From Agrobacterium albertimagni AOL15 (GTDB lineage Bacteria > Pseudomonadota > Alphaproteobacteria > Rhizobiales > Rhizobiaceae), in NCBI RefSeq assembly GCF_000300855.1, contig NZ_ALJF01000002.1, positions 186,001-250,000 on the forward strand: a stretch of 64,000 nucleotides of DNA, written 5' to 3'. The notes under the pieces are model-generated. The model did not search any database. It was not told where the DNA came from and worked only from the letters and a program-made list of their open reading frames with translations. The first letter of the stretch is position 1, and the number at the start of each line of letters is the position of its first letter. Below, piece after piece: positions 10,406 to 18,414 of the stretch. Position numbers and translations under genes: made by a program.

Positions 10406-10675
10406 TTATTCTGCTGCTTCGGCTTTCGGCATGACGGACACGTATACCTTGCCGTTCGCCTTCGTACGGTAGTTCACATTGCCAGCGGTGAGTGCAAAGA
10501 GGGTATGGTCCTTGCCCATGCCGACGTTTGCGTCGGGATGCCACTGGGTGCCGCGCTGACGCACGATGATGTTGCCCGGAATGACGACTTCGCCACCGAA
10601 CTTCTTCACGCCGAGGCGCTTGGAATTGGAATCGCGACCGTTGCGCGAGGAACCGCCAGCTTTTTTGTGTGCCAT
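10406..10675 (-). CDS. rpmA: 50S ribosomal protein bL27
   Basis: 89 residues, full length. bL27 reaches the peptidyl-transferase centre with its N-terminal tail and helps place tRNA 3' ends. The sequence begins [29 protein letters not shown], which is the family signature, followed by [29 protein letters not shown]. The tail needs no proteolytic maturation, unlike the Firmicutes form. It follows rplU by 33 bp in the normal rplU-rpmA operon, and a strong terminator follows. Confidence 0.98.
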   Translation of the reverse strand: MAHKKAGGSSRNGRDSNSKRLGVKKFGGEVVIPGNIIVRQRGTQWHPDANVGMGKDHTLFALTAGNVNYRTKANGKVYVSVMPKAEAAE

Positions 10676-10708
10676 TGGATTGCTCCTTTAAACCTAGTTA
10701 TCAGCGTT

Positions 10709-11023
10709 TCAGGCTGCGACGATATCGGTGATACGCACCACGGTGTGGTGCTGACGATGGCCGCGCGAACGCTTGGAGTTCTGACGACGACGCTTCTTGA
10801 AGGCGATGACCTTCTTGCCGCGGGTCTGTTCGACCACTTCGGCCGTAACCTTGGCGCCGGCCACGAAGGGCGCGCCGATGGTTGCGGATTCGCCTTCGCC
10901 GACGACGAGAATCTCGGTGAATTCGATGGTTGCGCCAGCTTCGGCTTCCAGCTTTTCGATGGTCAGCACGTCGTTGGCGTTCACGCGGTACTGCTTACCG
11001 CCGGTCTTGATGACTGCGAACAT
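10709..11023 (-). CDS. rplU: 50S ribosomal protein bL21
   Basis: 104 residues, full length, beginning [14 protein letters not shown], the hallmark of bL21. The middle shows [14 protein letters not shown], and the basic RNA-binding loop [24 protein letters not shown] is intact. bL21 is an early 23S-binding protein of the large subunit. It is the first gene of the rplU-rpmA operon, behind a clear promoter (11174-11202) and a leader of about 150 bases that holds several hairpins. Confidence 0.98.
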   Translation of the reverse strand: MFAVIKTGGKQYRVNANDVLTIEKLEAEAGATIEFTEILVVGEGESATIGAPFVAGAKVTAEVVEQTRGKKVIAFKKRRRQNSKRSRGHRQHHTVVRITDIVAA

Positions 11024-11049
11024 TTTTTATCCTTTCATGTTCGTTCCGG

Positions 11050-11134
11050 CTCTCCCCTTGCGAGGGGCCGTCTTTTTGCCAGTCGGAGGAGCAGGATTTT
11101 TGATCCTGCCGGTTGAGCTTCGCCGGAGGCGAAG
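11050..11134 (-). promoter_or_regulatory. Structured 5' leader of rplU-rpmA
   Basis: On the minus strand three hairpins follow one another between the promoter and rplU: CTTCGCC/GGCGAAG (11118-11134), GCAGGAT/ATCCTGC with a five-base loop (11091-11109), and a CCCC/GGGG stem near 11053-11067. Ribosomal protein operons often carry autoregulatory leaders; that function is inferred here from position and pairing only. Confidence 0.5.
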
Positions 11135-11173
11135 AACAGAAGGCGCAGCTCGCCTACGCTTCAAGTCGAGCGT

Positions 11174-11202
11174 CGCATACGTGAGGCCCTGCGGGGTGTC
11201 AA
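11174..11202 (-). promoter_or_regulatory. rplU: Sigma-70-type promoter of rplU-rpmA
   Basis: Minus strand: a perfect -35 hexamer TTGACA (11202-11197) and a -10 TATGCG (11179-11174) with 17 bp between them. It lies about 150 bp before the rplU start. Confidence 0.75.
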
Positions 11203-11298
11203 GACAAAAGCCGGAAAAACCGTCACATTCGCTCTTGCATGGGGGGTGAGTTGCCGCTATGAGACAGCCCGCGCCATCCAGCGCCGACCAGTGTGACC

Positions 11299-11388
11299 GG
11301 AGAGGTGGCTGAGTGGTCGAAAGCACCGCACTCGAAATGCGGCATACTCGCAAGGGTATCGTGGGTTCGAATCCCACCCTTACTGCGA
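11299..11388 (+). tRNA. tRNA-Ser (anticodon CGA) with abnormal 3' acceptor strand
   Basis: The cloverleaf is clear except at its 3' end: 5' acceptor GGAGAGG, D arm, anticodon stem CCGCA/TGCGG around CTCGAAA (anticodon CGA, reading UCG), a class II variable arm (ATACTC/GGGTAT), and a perfect T arm GTGGG-TTCGAAT-CCCAC. The 3' acceptor strand reads CCTTACT. The complement of the 5' strand would be CCTCTCC, so the stem has an A-A mismatch and two G-U pairs. The CCA is not encoded (CGA instead). The phnN stop codon on the other strand (11380-11382) lies inside this arm. The gene may be functional but weak, or a remnant left by recombination. Confidence 0.8.
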
Positions 11389-11976
11389 CAAACCCTCGAT
11401 CAATTGCACGAGCTTCCCACCGGCCAGTTCCAAGTCGCCGCTATTATCGATGGTGACCATTTTCAGATCTTCGGGGAGGGGCTCTGTGGTTCGGTTGAGG
11501 CGGGCTTCGATTTCGGTTGCCGTCTCGCGACCGCGGGCTGCCAAGCGTTTTGCCACCACGTCGGCGCGTGCGGTCACGTTGACCACTACGAGATTGGGGA
11601 AAGCGGCGTGGACGCTCGCAAGTGCCGAGCGGGATCCGTTGACGATCAGGGTGCGTCCCTGAGCGAGGTCTGAACGGACATCGACCGGAATGCCGTAGCA
11701 GAGGCCGTGGGCCTCCCAGCTCACAGCGAATGCCCCGGACCGGGCAAGGCGATCGAACGTGTCGCGGTTGATGGCATCATGGTCTTCGCCGCCGGCGTCT
11801 TCGGGGCGCGTGATGGCTCGTCGGACGAAGCGGACATCCTTGCGGCCGGCGAAGTGACGCCGCGCAATATCCATGAGACTGTCCTTGCCGACGCCGCTCG
11901 GGCCGACGACGACGACCAGCGTTCCGGTGCTGGTCGCCTTGTCTTCCACGGAAGCGTTTTCTGCAGCGCGTGTCAT
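11380..11976 (-). CDS. phnN: Ribose 1,5-bisphosphate phosphokinase PhnN
   Basis: 198 residues. It phosphorylates ribose 1,5-bisphosphate to PRPP, the last step that returns the C-P lyase product to nucleotide metabolism. Walker A GPSGVGKDS is at residues 25-33; the guanylate-kinase-like fold continues with FVRRAITRPEDAGGEDHD, WEAHGLCYGIP and the lid segment TARADVVAKRLAARGRE. Its start overlaps the phnM stop (ATGA). The stop codon lies within the acceptor arm of tRNA-Ser on the opposite strand. This tight junction marks the left edge of the phn block. Confidence 0.93.
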   Translation of the reverse strand: MTRAAENASVEDKATSTGTLVVVVGPSGVGKDSLMDIARRHFAGRKDVRFVRRAITRPEDAGGEDHDAINRDTFDRLARSGAFAVSWEAHGLCYGIPVDVRSDLAQGRTLIVNGSRSALASVHAAFPNLVVVNVTARADVVAKRLAARGRETATEIEARLNRTTEPLPEDLKMVTIDNSGDLELAGGKLVQLIEGLSQ

Positions 11977-13112
11977 CAGGCCACCCGGCGGCCTTCCCGC
12001 CAGACGGCGCGGATCACCGGTACGCCTTCGTCGCGGCGGACGCGCACGAGATCGGCGCGCAATCCGGTTTCGATGCGACCACGGTCGGACAGGCTGACGG
12101 TGCGAGCGGGCGTGGACGTCACCATGGCGATCGCCTGGGGCAAAGAGATGCCGTCGATCTCGTCGGCGAGCACGAAGCTCGCATGCAGAAGGCTCAGCGG
12201 CACGTAGTCGGAGGAGAGGACGTCGAGCACGCCGCGCTTGGCGAGATCGCGGGCGGCGATGTTGCCGGAATGGGACTTGCCGCGCACGACGTTCGGGGCG
12301 CCCATCAGCACGCTCATGCCGGATTGGTGCGAGGCTTCCGCGGCTTCGATGCTGGTCGGGAATTCGGCGAGCTTGACGCCATGTCCCTTGGCTTCCTCGA
12401 CATGGGCCAGCGTCGCGTCGTCGTGGCTTGCGACCGTGATCCCGCGCTCGGCGCAGGACTTGGCGAGCGTGTCGCGATGCAGGGCAGAGTAACGCTCGGA
12501 GAGTTGCAGCCGGCTTTCGACGAAGCGGGCGAACTGCTCGTCAGTCAGGCCGCGCTTGGTCTTGTAGTAGAGCGTGTACTGCTCCATCGTCTGAAACTGG
12601 CGCTGGCCCGGGGAGTGGTCCATCAGCGAGACGAGACGCACATGCGGGTCGTTCTCGAAGTCGGCGAAATGCTCGAGCACATTGTCGGAGGCGACTTCAC
12701 AGCGCAGGTGGATGAGATGCTGAGCCCGCAGCCGGTCGTCGCGTTCGGCGGCCTGGATGGCGTCGGCCATGTCGCGCATCTCACCCTTGTCGAAGCCGCC
12801 GTCCTCATCGGAGCCCATGCGCAGGCAATCGAAGACGGTGGTGATGCCGGAGGTGACGATCTGTGCGTCATGCGCCTGGATGGCGGATGTCATGTGCCAG
12901 CGCACGCCGGGGCGGGGGGAATAATGCGATTCCAGGTGGTCGGTGTGAAGCTCGACCAGACCGGGGATCAGATAATCGCCGCCGAAGTCTTCGCCGCTGC
13001 GGCTCGAACCCTCGTCGATTGCCGCGATCCTGCCGTCGCTTATGATGACACTTCCATCGATGATGCGATCTTCAAGGACGATGCGGGCGTTGGAAAGGAT
13101 CTGCTCGGACAT
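11976..13112 (-). CDS. phnM: Alpha-D-ribose 1-methylphosphonate 5-triphosphate diphosphatase PhnM
   Basis: 378 residues. An amidohydrolase-fold enzyme that removes pyrophosphate from 5-triphospho-ribosyl phosphonate to give the 5-phosphate substrate of the C-P lyase PhnJ. The metal-binding HTDHLE motif is at residues 56-61. Downstream are FDCLRMGSDEDGG, a conserved SHDDATLAHVEEA (metal ligands) and a C-terminal LSSDYVPLSLLHASF. There is no signal peptide, so it is cytosolic. It sits 5 bp after the DUF1045 gene and overlaps phnN by one base, within the same minus-strand unit. Confidence 0.94.
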   Translation of the reverse strand: MSEQILSNARIVLEDRIIDGSVIISDGRIAAIDEGSSRSGEDFGGDYLIPGLVELHTDHLESHYSPRPGVRWHMTSAIQAHDAQIVTSGITTVFDCLRMGSDEDGGFDKGEMRDMADAIQAAERDDRLRAQHLIHLRCEVASDNVLEHFADFENDPHVRLVSLMDHSPGQRQFQTMEQYTLYYKTKRGLTDEQFARFVESRLQLSERYSALHRDTLAKSCAERGITVASHDDATLAHVEEAKGHGVKLAEFPTSIEAAEASHQSGMSVLMGAPNVVRGKSHSGNIAARDLAKRGVLDVLSSDYVPLSLLHASFVLADEIDGISLPQAIAMVTSTPARTVSLSDRGRIETGLRADLVRVRRDEGVPVIRAVWREGRRVA

Positions 13113-13117
13113 ATCGG

Positions 13118-13819
13118 TCAGCCGTTCGGTTGGGCGCCCTTCAGGGGCAGCCGGGAATGGACGAGGAAGGGAGCGCCGCGTTCGGGTTCGACAAAGAGGG
13201 CAAGCCCGTCGATCCGCAGGGGGCGTTCGATGAAATCTGCAAATCTGTCCGCAAGGATGCTGGCCATTGCCGGTGCCTTTGGCTCGGGCACTGGTCCTGT
13301 GAGCGTCATATGAAATCGGAATTCATCGAAGACGTAAGGATAGCCCCAGCGCAGGAGGTTTTCGCGCTGGCGCGGCGGCAGTGTGTCCGGCTTGCGCCTT
13401 GCGATATCGGCCTCGGAGAGCGGGGCGCGGAAGGGTTCGAAGGTTTCGACAACATCGGCTGCGAATTGCTGCAGCGGAGCGTGAAGGCTGTCGGGAACCA
13501 GTGCGAAGAAGTGACCGAGCTGGTCGACGATAACCGAGGGGACTTCGAAGGACGCCGTTTTCGTGGCGAACGCGGCAAACTCGGCAAGCAAATCGGCTTC
13601 TCTCACGCCTTCGGCCAGGTGAAAGGGCGCCTTGAGCGTCGCGTGAAAGCCATAGCGCCTGGGATCGGCCGTCAGCGCATTCAGTTCTTCCGCTGGAAAA
13701 TCCGTTTCGGCCATTCTTGGATGTGCAGTCCCGGTGAAGGCATCGCGTCCCAGCCAAGCCGCTGCCGTCTGGCTCAGCGGTGCGTCGGCGCAGGGTGCGA
13801 AGTATAGGGCGTAACGCAA
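13118..13819 (-). CDS. Phosphonate-operon DUF1045 protein (2H phosphoesterase fold)
   Basis: 233 residues of the family found almost only in phosphonate operons. It carries two HxTL motifs typical of 2H phosphoesterases, HATLKAP (residues 59-65) and HMTLTGP (170-176), each following a stretch with RYGF or FDEFRF. The fold is known to open 2',3'-cyclic or 1,2-cyclic phosphates. The C-P lyase product is a 1,2-cyclic ribose phosphate, normally opened by PhnP, and no phnP is present in this cluster. I therefore infer that this protein fills the PhnP step; no experiment is visible here. It lies between phnE and phnM. Confidence 0.8.
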   Translation of the reverse strand: MRYALYFAPCADAPLSQTAAAWLGRDAFTGTAHPRMAETDFPAEELNALTADPRRYGFHATLKAPFHLAEGVREADLLAEFAAFATKTASFEVPSVIVDQLGHFFALVPDSLHAPLQQFAADVVETFEPFRAPLSEADIARRKPDTLPPRQRENLLRWGYPYVFDEFRFHMTLTGPVPEPKAPAMASILADRFADFIERPLRIDGLALFVEPERGAPFLVHSRLPLKGAQPNG

Positions 13820-13872
13820 GGCTATGTCTTTCGTTTGTAGTGGGGCGGAAACAGACCCCGCGCCCTTAAGAA

Positions 13873-15399
13873 TCAGTGGCGACTCTTGCCCATCAGGCGA
13901 GAGCGCAGGCTATTGGAGATGGCGTCGAATAGGAACACCACGATCAGGATGAGCAGCACCATATAGGCGACGTTTTCCCAGTCGGAATTGGTGCGCATGG
14001 CTTCCCAGAGCTTGAGGCCGATGCCGCCGGCGCCGACGGCACCGATGATGGTTGCCGATCGCGTGTTCGATTCCCAGAAGTAGAGCGCCTGGGAGGCAAA
14101 GACCGGCATGACCTGCGGCAGCACACCGAATCGCTGCACCGCCGCTGCCGGTGCACCGACCGATTTCACGCCTTCGCGCTGCTTGTCGTCGATGTTCTCC
14201 AGCGCCTCGGCATAAAGCTTGCCGAGCGTACCGGTGTCGGTGACAAAGATTGCCGAGATGCCGGCAAGCGGCCCGGGGCCGAAGGCGCGGGTAAAGAACA
14301 GGGCCCAGATCAGCATGTCGACCGAGCGAACGAAATCGAAAAAGCGCTTGGTGATCTGATTGACCGGCCGATTGCGGGTGATGTTGCGGGCGGCGATGAA
14401 GGAGAGCGGGAAGGCGACCAGCATGGCGAGCAGTGTGCCCATGAAGGCCATGACGATGGTCTGCAGAAGCTTGGTCCAGACATCGAGATGCTGCCAGGAG
14501 GCATTGTAGAGGATGTTGTTCCAGGCGAGTGCCAGATTGCTCATCTTCGGATCAATGCGTTCGCCGGATGTGATCGTCTGCCAGACTTCGCCGGTAGAGA
14601 GGCCGAAGAAGGGCGAGTTGGTGTCAAAGACGAAGTTTTCCCAGCCGAAGAAGCGCTTGCGGACGCGGACGCGATCGGAGGAGACGTCGATCCAGCCTGC
14701 GGAGCCGAAATAGGCGATGACACGGCCGCCTTCGAGGCGCTGCTCGACCCAATCCGGTTTCTCGCCTTCGATGGTGACGGTGTCCTCAGCTGAATTCAGC
14801 AGCAGGGTTGCAGTTCCGTCGCCACGGACCAAGGTGACGCGTTCGCCTGAGATATCGAGATGAGCATTGGTAGACAGGGCCACTCTGGCTTCCGTAATCA
14901 CGTCCTCCGACGTCGAGGTGGCTGTCGCGTCCGGCGTTTCGGTTCCACTCGTGGCGGGTGCCGCCTGAGGCGTCGGCGATGCCATGAAACTGAAGGACGT
15001 GCTCGGTTTTGCCGCAGTCGGCGCAGCGGTGGAGGCATCGGGGGTTACCGCTGCGGAGCGCGTGATGGTGTCGCGGCTGGTTTCAATCCATTCGGGATTC
15101 GGGTTTGGGCCGATCGGATCGAAGCGGGGATATGTCAGGGTAATCGCGCCGTCGCGGTCGATGTTGAATTCGGGGCGGATCTCATAGGACACCCAGTCTG
15201 CGAGGTAATTGCCGGCGATGCCCCAATTGGCTTCGGACAGCGTCTTGCCGATGGCAAAGAACCACCAGCAGAACAGGAAATAGAGCGCGAGCGTGCCGAT
15301 CGAAAACGGGATCCGATAGCGTTGCCAGAGGCTGCGTTCCAGGACCTGCGGATAGCGTTCGGCCAGGCGGTTCAGTTCGGCGGTGTTCATCATCGACAT
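13873..15399 (-). CDS. phnE: Phosphonate ABC transporter permease PhnE (long form)
   Basis: 508 residues, nearly twice the size of the E. coli protein (about 260-280). One membrane segment (about 30-53) is followed by a large extracytoplasmic insert (about 54-300). The rest is a normal permease domain of about five segments, with the cytoplasmic EAA-type loop EGVKSVGAPAAAVQRFGVLPQVMPVF. Within the insert, residues 117-168 are a low-complexity Ala/Pro/Thr/Ser stretch, followed by a beta-rich region (ISGERVTLVRGDGTATLLL and onward). The protein pairs with the second PhnE to form the membrane channel. GAGG precedes the start at a normal distance. The insert may contact PhnD or the cell wall; that is speculative. 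Confidence 0.9.
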   Translation of the reverse strand: MSMMNTAELNRLAERYPQVLERSLWQRYRIPFSIGTLALYFLFCWWFFAIGKTLSEANWGIAGNYLADWVSYEIRPEFNIDRDGAITLTYPRFDPIGPNPNPEWIETSRDTITRSAAVTPDASTAAPTAAKPSTSFSFMASPTPQAAPATSGTETPDATATSTSEDVITEARVALSTNAHLDISGERVTLVRGDGTATLLLNSAEDTVTIEGEKPDWVEQRLEGGRVIAYFGSAGWIDVSSDRVRVRKRFFGWENFVFDTNSPFFGLSTGEVWQTITSGERIDPKMSNLALAWNNILYNASWQHLDVWTKLLQTIVMAFMGTLLAMLVAFPLSFIAARNITRNRPVNQITKRFFDFVRSVDMLIWALFFTRAFGPGPLAGISAIFVTDTGTLGKLYAEALENIDDKQREGVKSVGAPAAAVQRFGVLPQVMPVFASQALYFWESNTRSATIIGAVGAGGIGLKLWEAMRTNSDWENVAYMVLLILIVVFLFDAISNSLRSRLMGKSRH

Positions 15400-15406
15400 G
15401 GAAACC

Positions 15407-16375
15407 TCACGTGACCGACTGGAAGGCCTGCTCGCCGACGAGCTTGCGGCGCAGCCAGGCTGAGAATTGGTCGACAGCGATGACGGTCGACAGAAGGAGA
15501 AGGATGATTGCGAGGGTCTTTGCCTCGTGGCCCTGACCGATCGACAGGCGCAGGGCTTCGCCGATCCCGCCGCCGCCGACGGCGCCGATGATCGTCGAGG
15601 CGCGCACGTTGATCTCCAGACGTAGCAGGAAGTAGCTCATGAAGTTCGGCATGACCTGGGGCGTCATGGCAAACCAGACGCGCTCGAACCAGTTGGCGCC
15701 CACGGCTCGCAGCCCCTCGTCCGGCCGCATGTCGGCATTCTCGATGACCTCGAAGAACATCTTGCCGAGTGCGCCGATGGTGTGAATCGTGATTGCGATG
15801 ATGGCAGGGATCGGGCCCAGCGAAAGAATGGCGAGGAAGAAGCCGGCGATGACGACCTCCGGGAAGGCACGCAGGATTTCCATGAAACGCCGGACCGGCC
15901 AGCGGATCCATGTGCTCGGCATGGTGTTCTTGGCTGCGAGGAAGGCGAGACCATAACCGAAGATCATCGCGATGACCGTGGAGAGCAGCGCGATGTTCAC
16001 CGTCTCGAGCATCTTGTGGAAGTATTCGGGGATGTAGAGGCTCTCGGTGACGTAAAGCCGTCCTTCGGGATAATTGAACTTCAGGCTGCCGTCGTCATAA
16101 GGCGAGGGAAGGTCGAAGAGGGCCCGCCAGATCTCCCATCCATCGCGCGGAACCAATTCTTCAACGAAGTCGAAGAGATAGGGCAGACGGTCGAAGAACT
16201 TGCCGGCATTGGTCTCGTTGGCGAACCAGAGTGAACCGCTGACTGCCAAAAGCAGGAGCAGGGCACTCACAGCTGTGTAGATGCGCCGCTTCGCGGCGAG
16301 CTCCTGCCAATGGCGCTCGACGAGCGCGCCGCGTTCGCTCAAGATGGGCTGTGTCGCCGTCATGGCCATTACCAC
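15407..16375 (-). CDS. phnE: Phosphonate ABC transporter permease PhnE
   Basis: 322 residues with a first membrane segment at about 32-51, a soluble insert of about 70 residues (52-125), and four to five further segments. The EAA loop EGLRAVGANWFERVWFAMTPQVMPNF, which docks on PhnC, is well kept, as is the C-terminal RASTIIGAVGGGGIGEALRLSIGQGHE. It forms a hetero-pair with the neighbouring longer PhnE, seven bases downstream. A strong hairpin (16404-16432) separates it from phnD, which probably lowers permease expression relative to the binding protein. Confidence 0.92.
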   Translation of the reverse strand: MVMAMTATQPILSERGALVERHWQELAAKRRIYTAVSALLLLLAVSGSLWFANETNAGKFFDRLPYLFDFVEELVPRDGWEIWRALFDLPSPYDDGSLKFNYPEGRLYVTESLYIPEYFHKMLETVNIALLSTVIAMIFGYGLAFLAAKNTMPSTWIRWPVRRFMEILRAFPEVVIAGFFLAILSLGPIPAIIAITIHTIGALGKMFFEVIENADMRPDEGLRAVGANWFERVWFAMTPQVMPNFMSYFLLRLEINVRASTIIGAVGGGGIGEALRLSIGQGHEAKTLAIILLLLSTVIAVDQFSAWLRRKLVGEQAFQSVT

Positions 16376-16403
16376 AATTCCTCTGGAATGGGCTTCAAGA
16401 AAA

Positions 16404-16432
16404 GACCGCCGGCGGTTTCTCGACCGGCGGTC
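16404..16432 (-). terminator. Hairpin between phnD and phnE (attenuator or mRNA stabiliser)
   Basis: A 9-bp perfect stem GACCGCCGG / CCGGCGGTC with an 11-base loop; on the minus strand it is followed by TTTTCTTG. Its place after the binding-protein gene and before the permease gene suggests partial termination or 3' protection of phnD mRNA. Confidence 0.7.
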
Positions 16433-16451
16433 CTGTTGGGTGCGTCAGCGA

Positions 16452-17357
16452 TCAGCCGCCGATGGTTGCCTTGCGGGCTTCGATGATCGGCTTGTAGAAG
16501 TCGACGTTGACTTCGGTAAAGCCCTTGAAGTCGCCGCCCTGGACAGCCGAGAAGCAGGCCGGGTCGGAGGTCGGCAGATCCATCATGAACTGCTTGAACT
16601 TCATCTTCATGTCCTCGTTCATCGAGGTGCGAACGACGACCGGGCCGTTCGGGATCAGCGGGGACTTCCAGACTTCAACGAGGTCGTCCATGTTCAGGAT
16701 GCCCTTGTCGACCATCTTGCGCAGGTTGCCGGAAGTGTAGCCGTCCCTGAAATCGCCAACGCCAGAACCCCAGGTGGTGCCGGCAGCAAAGGTGCCCTTG
16801 ACGACTTCGAGAACGAGGTTTTCGTGACCGCCGCCAAAGCCGGTTTCACCGAAATATTCTTTGACCGGACCGCCGATGGCTTCCGGGAGGGTGACGAGGG
16901 GAACGAGGTAGCCCGAAGCCGAGTCCGGATCGGCAAAGCCGAGCTTCTTGCCCTTCATGTCTTCGATCTTGGTGATGCCCGAGTCCTTGCGGGCGACCAT
17001 GATCGAGTAGTAGCCGCTGGAGCCATCGGTCTGGACGGTCGTCAGGATCGGCTCGACCGCGTCTTCCTTGGAGAGGTAGACCTTGGCATAGGCCGAGGCG
17101 CCAAGTTCGGCGTAATCGAGCGTGCCACCGAGGAGGCCCTGCACGACGCCGTCATAGTCGGCGGCCGGGAAGAGCGAGACCTTCTCGACGCCGAGAGCGG
17201 CCGGCAGCTTGTCGGTCATGCACTGGAAGTTGCGCAGGCGGTCGGCTTCGTTTTCGCCGCCGAGGATGCCGATACGGAATTCCTTGAGGTCTTCGGCGTG
17301 GACGCCGGAAGCCAGAGCAACGAGAGCCGCCGTGGCGAGCAGGGTCTTCTTCAACAT
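16452..17357 (-). CDS. phnD: Phosphonate ABC transporter substrate-binding protein PhnD
   Basis: 301 residues with a Sec signal peptide (MLKKTLLATAALVALASGVHA, cut after residue 21). The mature protein begins with FRIGILGGENEADRLRN, typical of the PhnD group. The phosphonate-binding loops SSGYYSIMVARKDSG and FADPDSASGYLVP are intact. It captures alkylphosphonates in the periplasm and hands them to the two PhnE permeases. It lies 78 bp downstream of phnC and is followed by a stable hairpin, which fits the high level needed for a binding protein. Confidence 0.94.
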   Translation of the reverse strand: MLKKTLLATAALVALASGVHAEDLKEFRIGILGGENEADRLRNFQCMTDKLPAALGVEKVSLFPAADYDGVVQGLLGGTLDYAELGASAYAKVYLSKEDAVEPILTTVQTDGSSGYYSIMVARKDSGITKIEDMKGKKLGFADPDSASGYLVPLVTLPEAIGGPVKEYFGETGFGGGHENLVLEVVKGTFAAGTTWGSGVGDFRDGYTSGNLRKMVDKGILNMDDLVEVWKSPLIPNGPVVVRTSMNEDMKMKFKQFMMDLPTSDPACFSAVQGGDFKGFTEVNVDFYKPIIEARKATIGG

Positions 17358-17435
17358 GAGTTCATCTCCTGTTTCGTAGGATGAGGATATGTCTTGACGT
17401 GTCGCCCTTGTCGCAGGGCCAGCGATCTTCGTGGC

Positions 17436-18293
17436 TCAGGCCTCGGCAACGGCGAGAGGGCGCAGGCCAGCGGATTGAATCTTGCGCTGTTCATTGTCCT
17501 GATGCGCAATGGTGATGCTCGTCGAGGTCATCGTTTCATCGATGCCTGCGCCATACTGATCGGCGCCGTAGATCTCGTGCACGGCTTCCGCCGTCAGTTC
17601 GGCCGGGGTGCCGTCAAAGACCACACGACCACGCGCCATGCCGATGATGCGCTCGCAGTAATTGCGGGCCGTATCGAGCGTGTGCAGGTTGGTTATGACG
17701 GTGATGCCTTCGCGCTCGTTGATGTCGCGCAGCGCGTCCATGACGATCTTGGCGTTCAGGGGATCGAGCGAGGCGATCGGCTCGTCGGCGAGGATCATCT
17801 TCGGGGACTGCATCAGGGCACGGGCAATCGCGACGCGCTGCTGCTGGCCACCGGAAAGCGTTCCGGCTGCCTGCAGCGCTGTCTGCTCGATGCCGAGGCG
17901 CTCGAGGGCGGCGATCGCCATCAGGCGCTCTTCGCGAGAGAAGACGTTGAGGATCGAAAGGGCTGTCGAGCGATGGTTCAGGCGGCCGAGCAGAACGTTG
18001 GTCAGTACGTCGAGGCGTGGGACCAGGTTGAACTGCTGGAAGATCATGGCGCAGTCACGCTGCCAGTTGCGCAGCGCCGTGCCGTGCAGATTGGAGACCT
18101 CGAGGTCACCGAAGCGGATGCTGCCCGAGGTCGGGTCGACCAGACGGTTGATCATGCGCAGAAGCGTCGACTTGCCGGCGCCCGAGCGACCGATGACGCC
18201 GACCATCTGGCCCGCGGGGATTTCCAGGGTCACGGAATCCACGGCCTTGTTGGTCCCGAACTGGCGAGTGAGGTTGTCCAGCCTGAAGCGCAT
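17436..18293 (-). CDS. phnC: Phosphonate ABC transporter ATP-binding protein PhnC
   Basis: 285 residues from the ATG at 18291-18293 (MRFRLDNL), preceded by GAAGGA six bases upstream; an ATG 39 bases further up (18332) lies almost on the Pho-like box and was not chosen. ATPase landmarks: Walker [11 protein letters not shown]-loop FQQFNLV, signature LSGGQQQR, Walker B ILADEPI, and the switch histidine in NLHTL. It powers uptake through the two PhnE subunits. It is the first gene of the second phn unit (phnCDEE-DUF1045-phnMN), about 120 bp after the end of the phnG-L unit. Confidence 0.94.
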   Translation of the reverse strand: MRFRLDNLTRQFGTNKAVDSVTLEIPAGQMVGVIGRSGAGKSTLLRMINRLVDPTSGSIRFGDLEVSNLHGTALRNWQRDCAMIFQQFNLVPRLDVLTNVLLGRLNHRSTALSILNVFSREERLMAIAALERLGIEQTALQAAGTLSGGQQQRVAIARALMQSPKMILADEPIASLDPLNAKIVMDALRDINEREGITVITNLHTLDTARNYCERIIGMARGRVVFDGTPAELTAEAVHEIYGADQYGAGIDETMTSTSITIAHQDNEQRKIQSAGLRPLAVAEA

Positions 18294-18348
18294 CGTCTTT
18301 CCTTCGCCGTCATTGATTGCGGTGCTGGACATGCATTAGCGGGGACCC

Positions 18349-18366
18349 GTGAAGCGCCAATGTCAG
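18349..18366 (-). promoter_or_regulatory. Pho-box-like site upstream of phnC
   Basis: Minus strand CTGACAT-TGGC-GCTTCAC: two 7-base half-sites 11 bp apart. The first matches the PhoB half-site CTGTCAT at 6 of 7 positions, the second CTGTCAC at 4 of 7. It ends 56 bp before the chosen phnC start, the usual position for PhoB activation. Confidence 0.5.
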
Positions 18367-18414
18367 TTTTGTGTCGGATTTGTTAAATCATCCAAGCCTT
18401 TGAAGTTATTTGGC

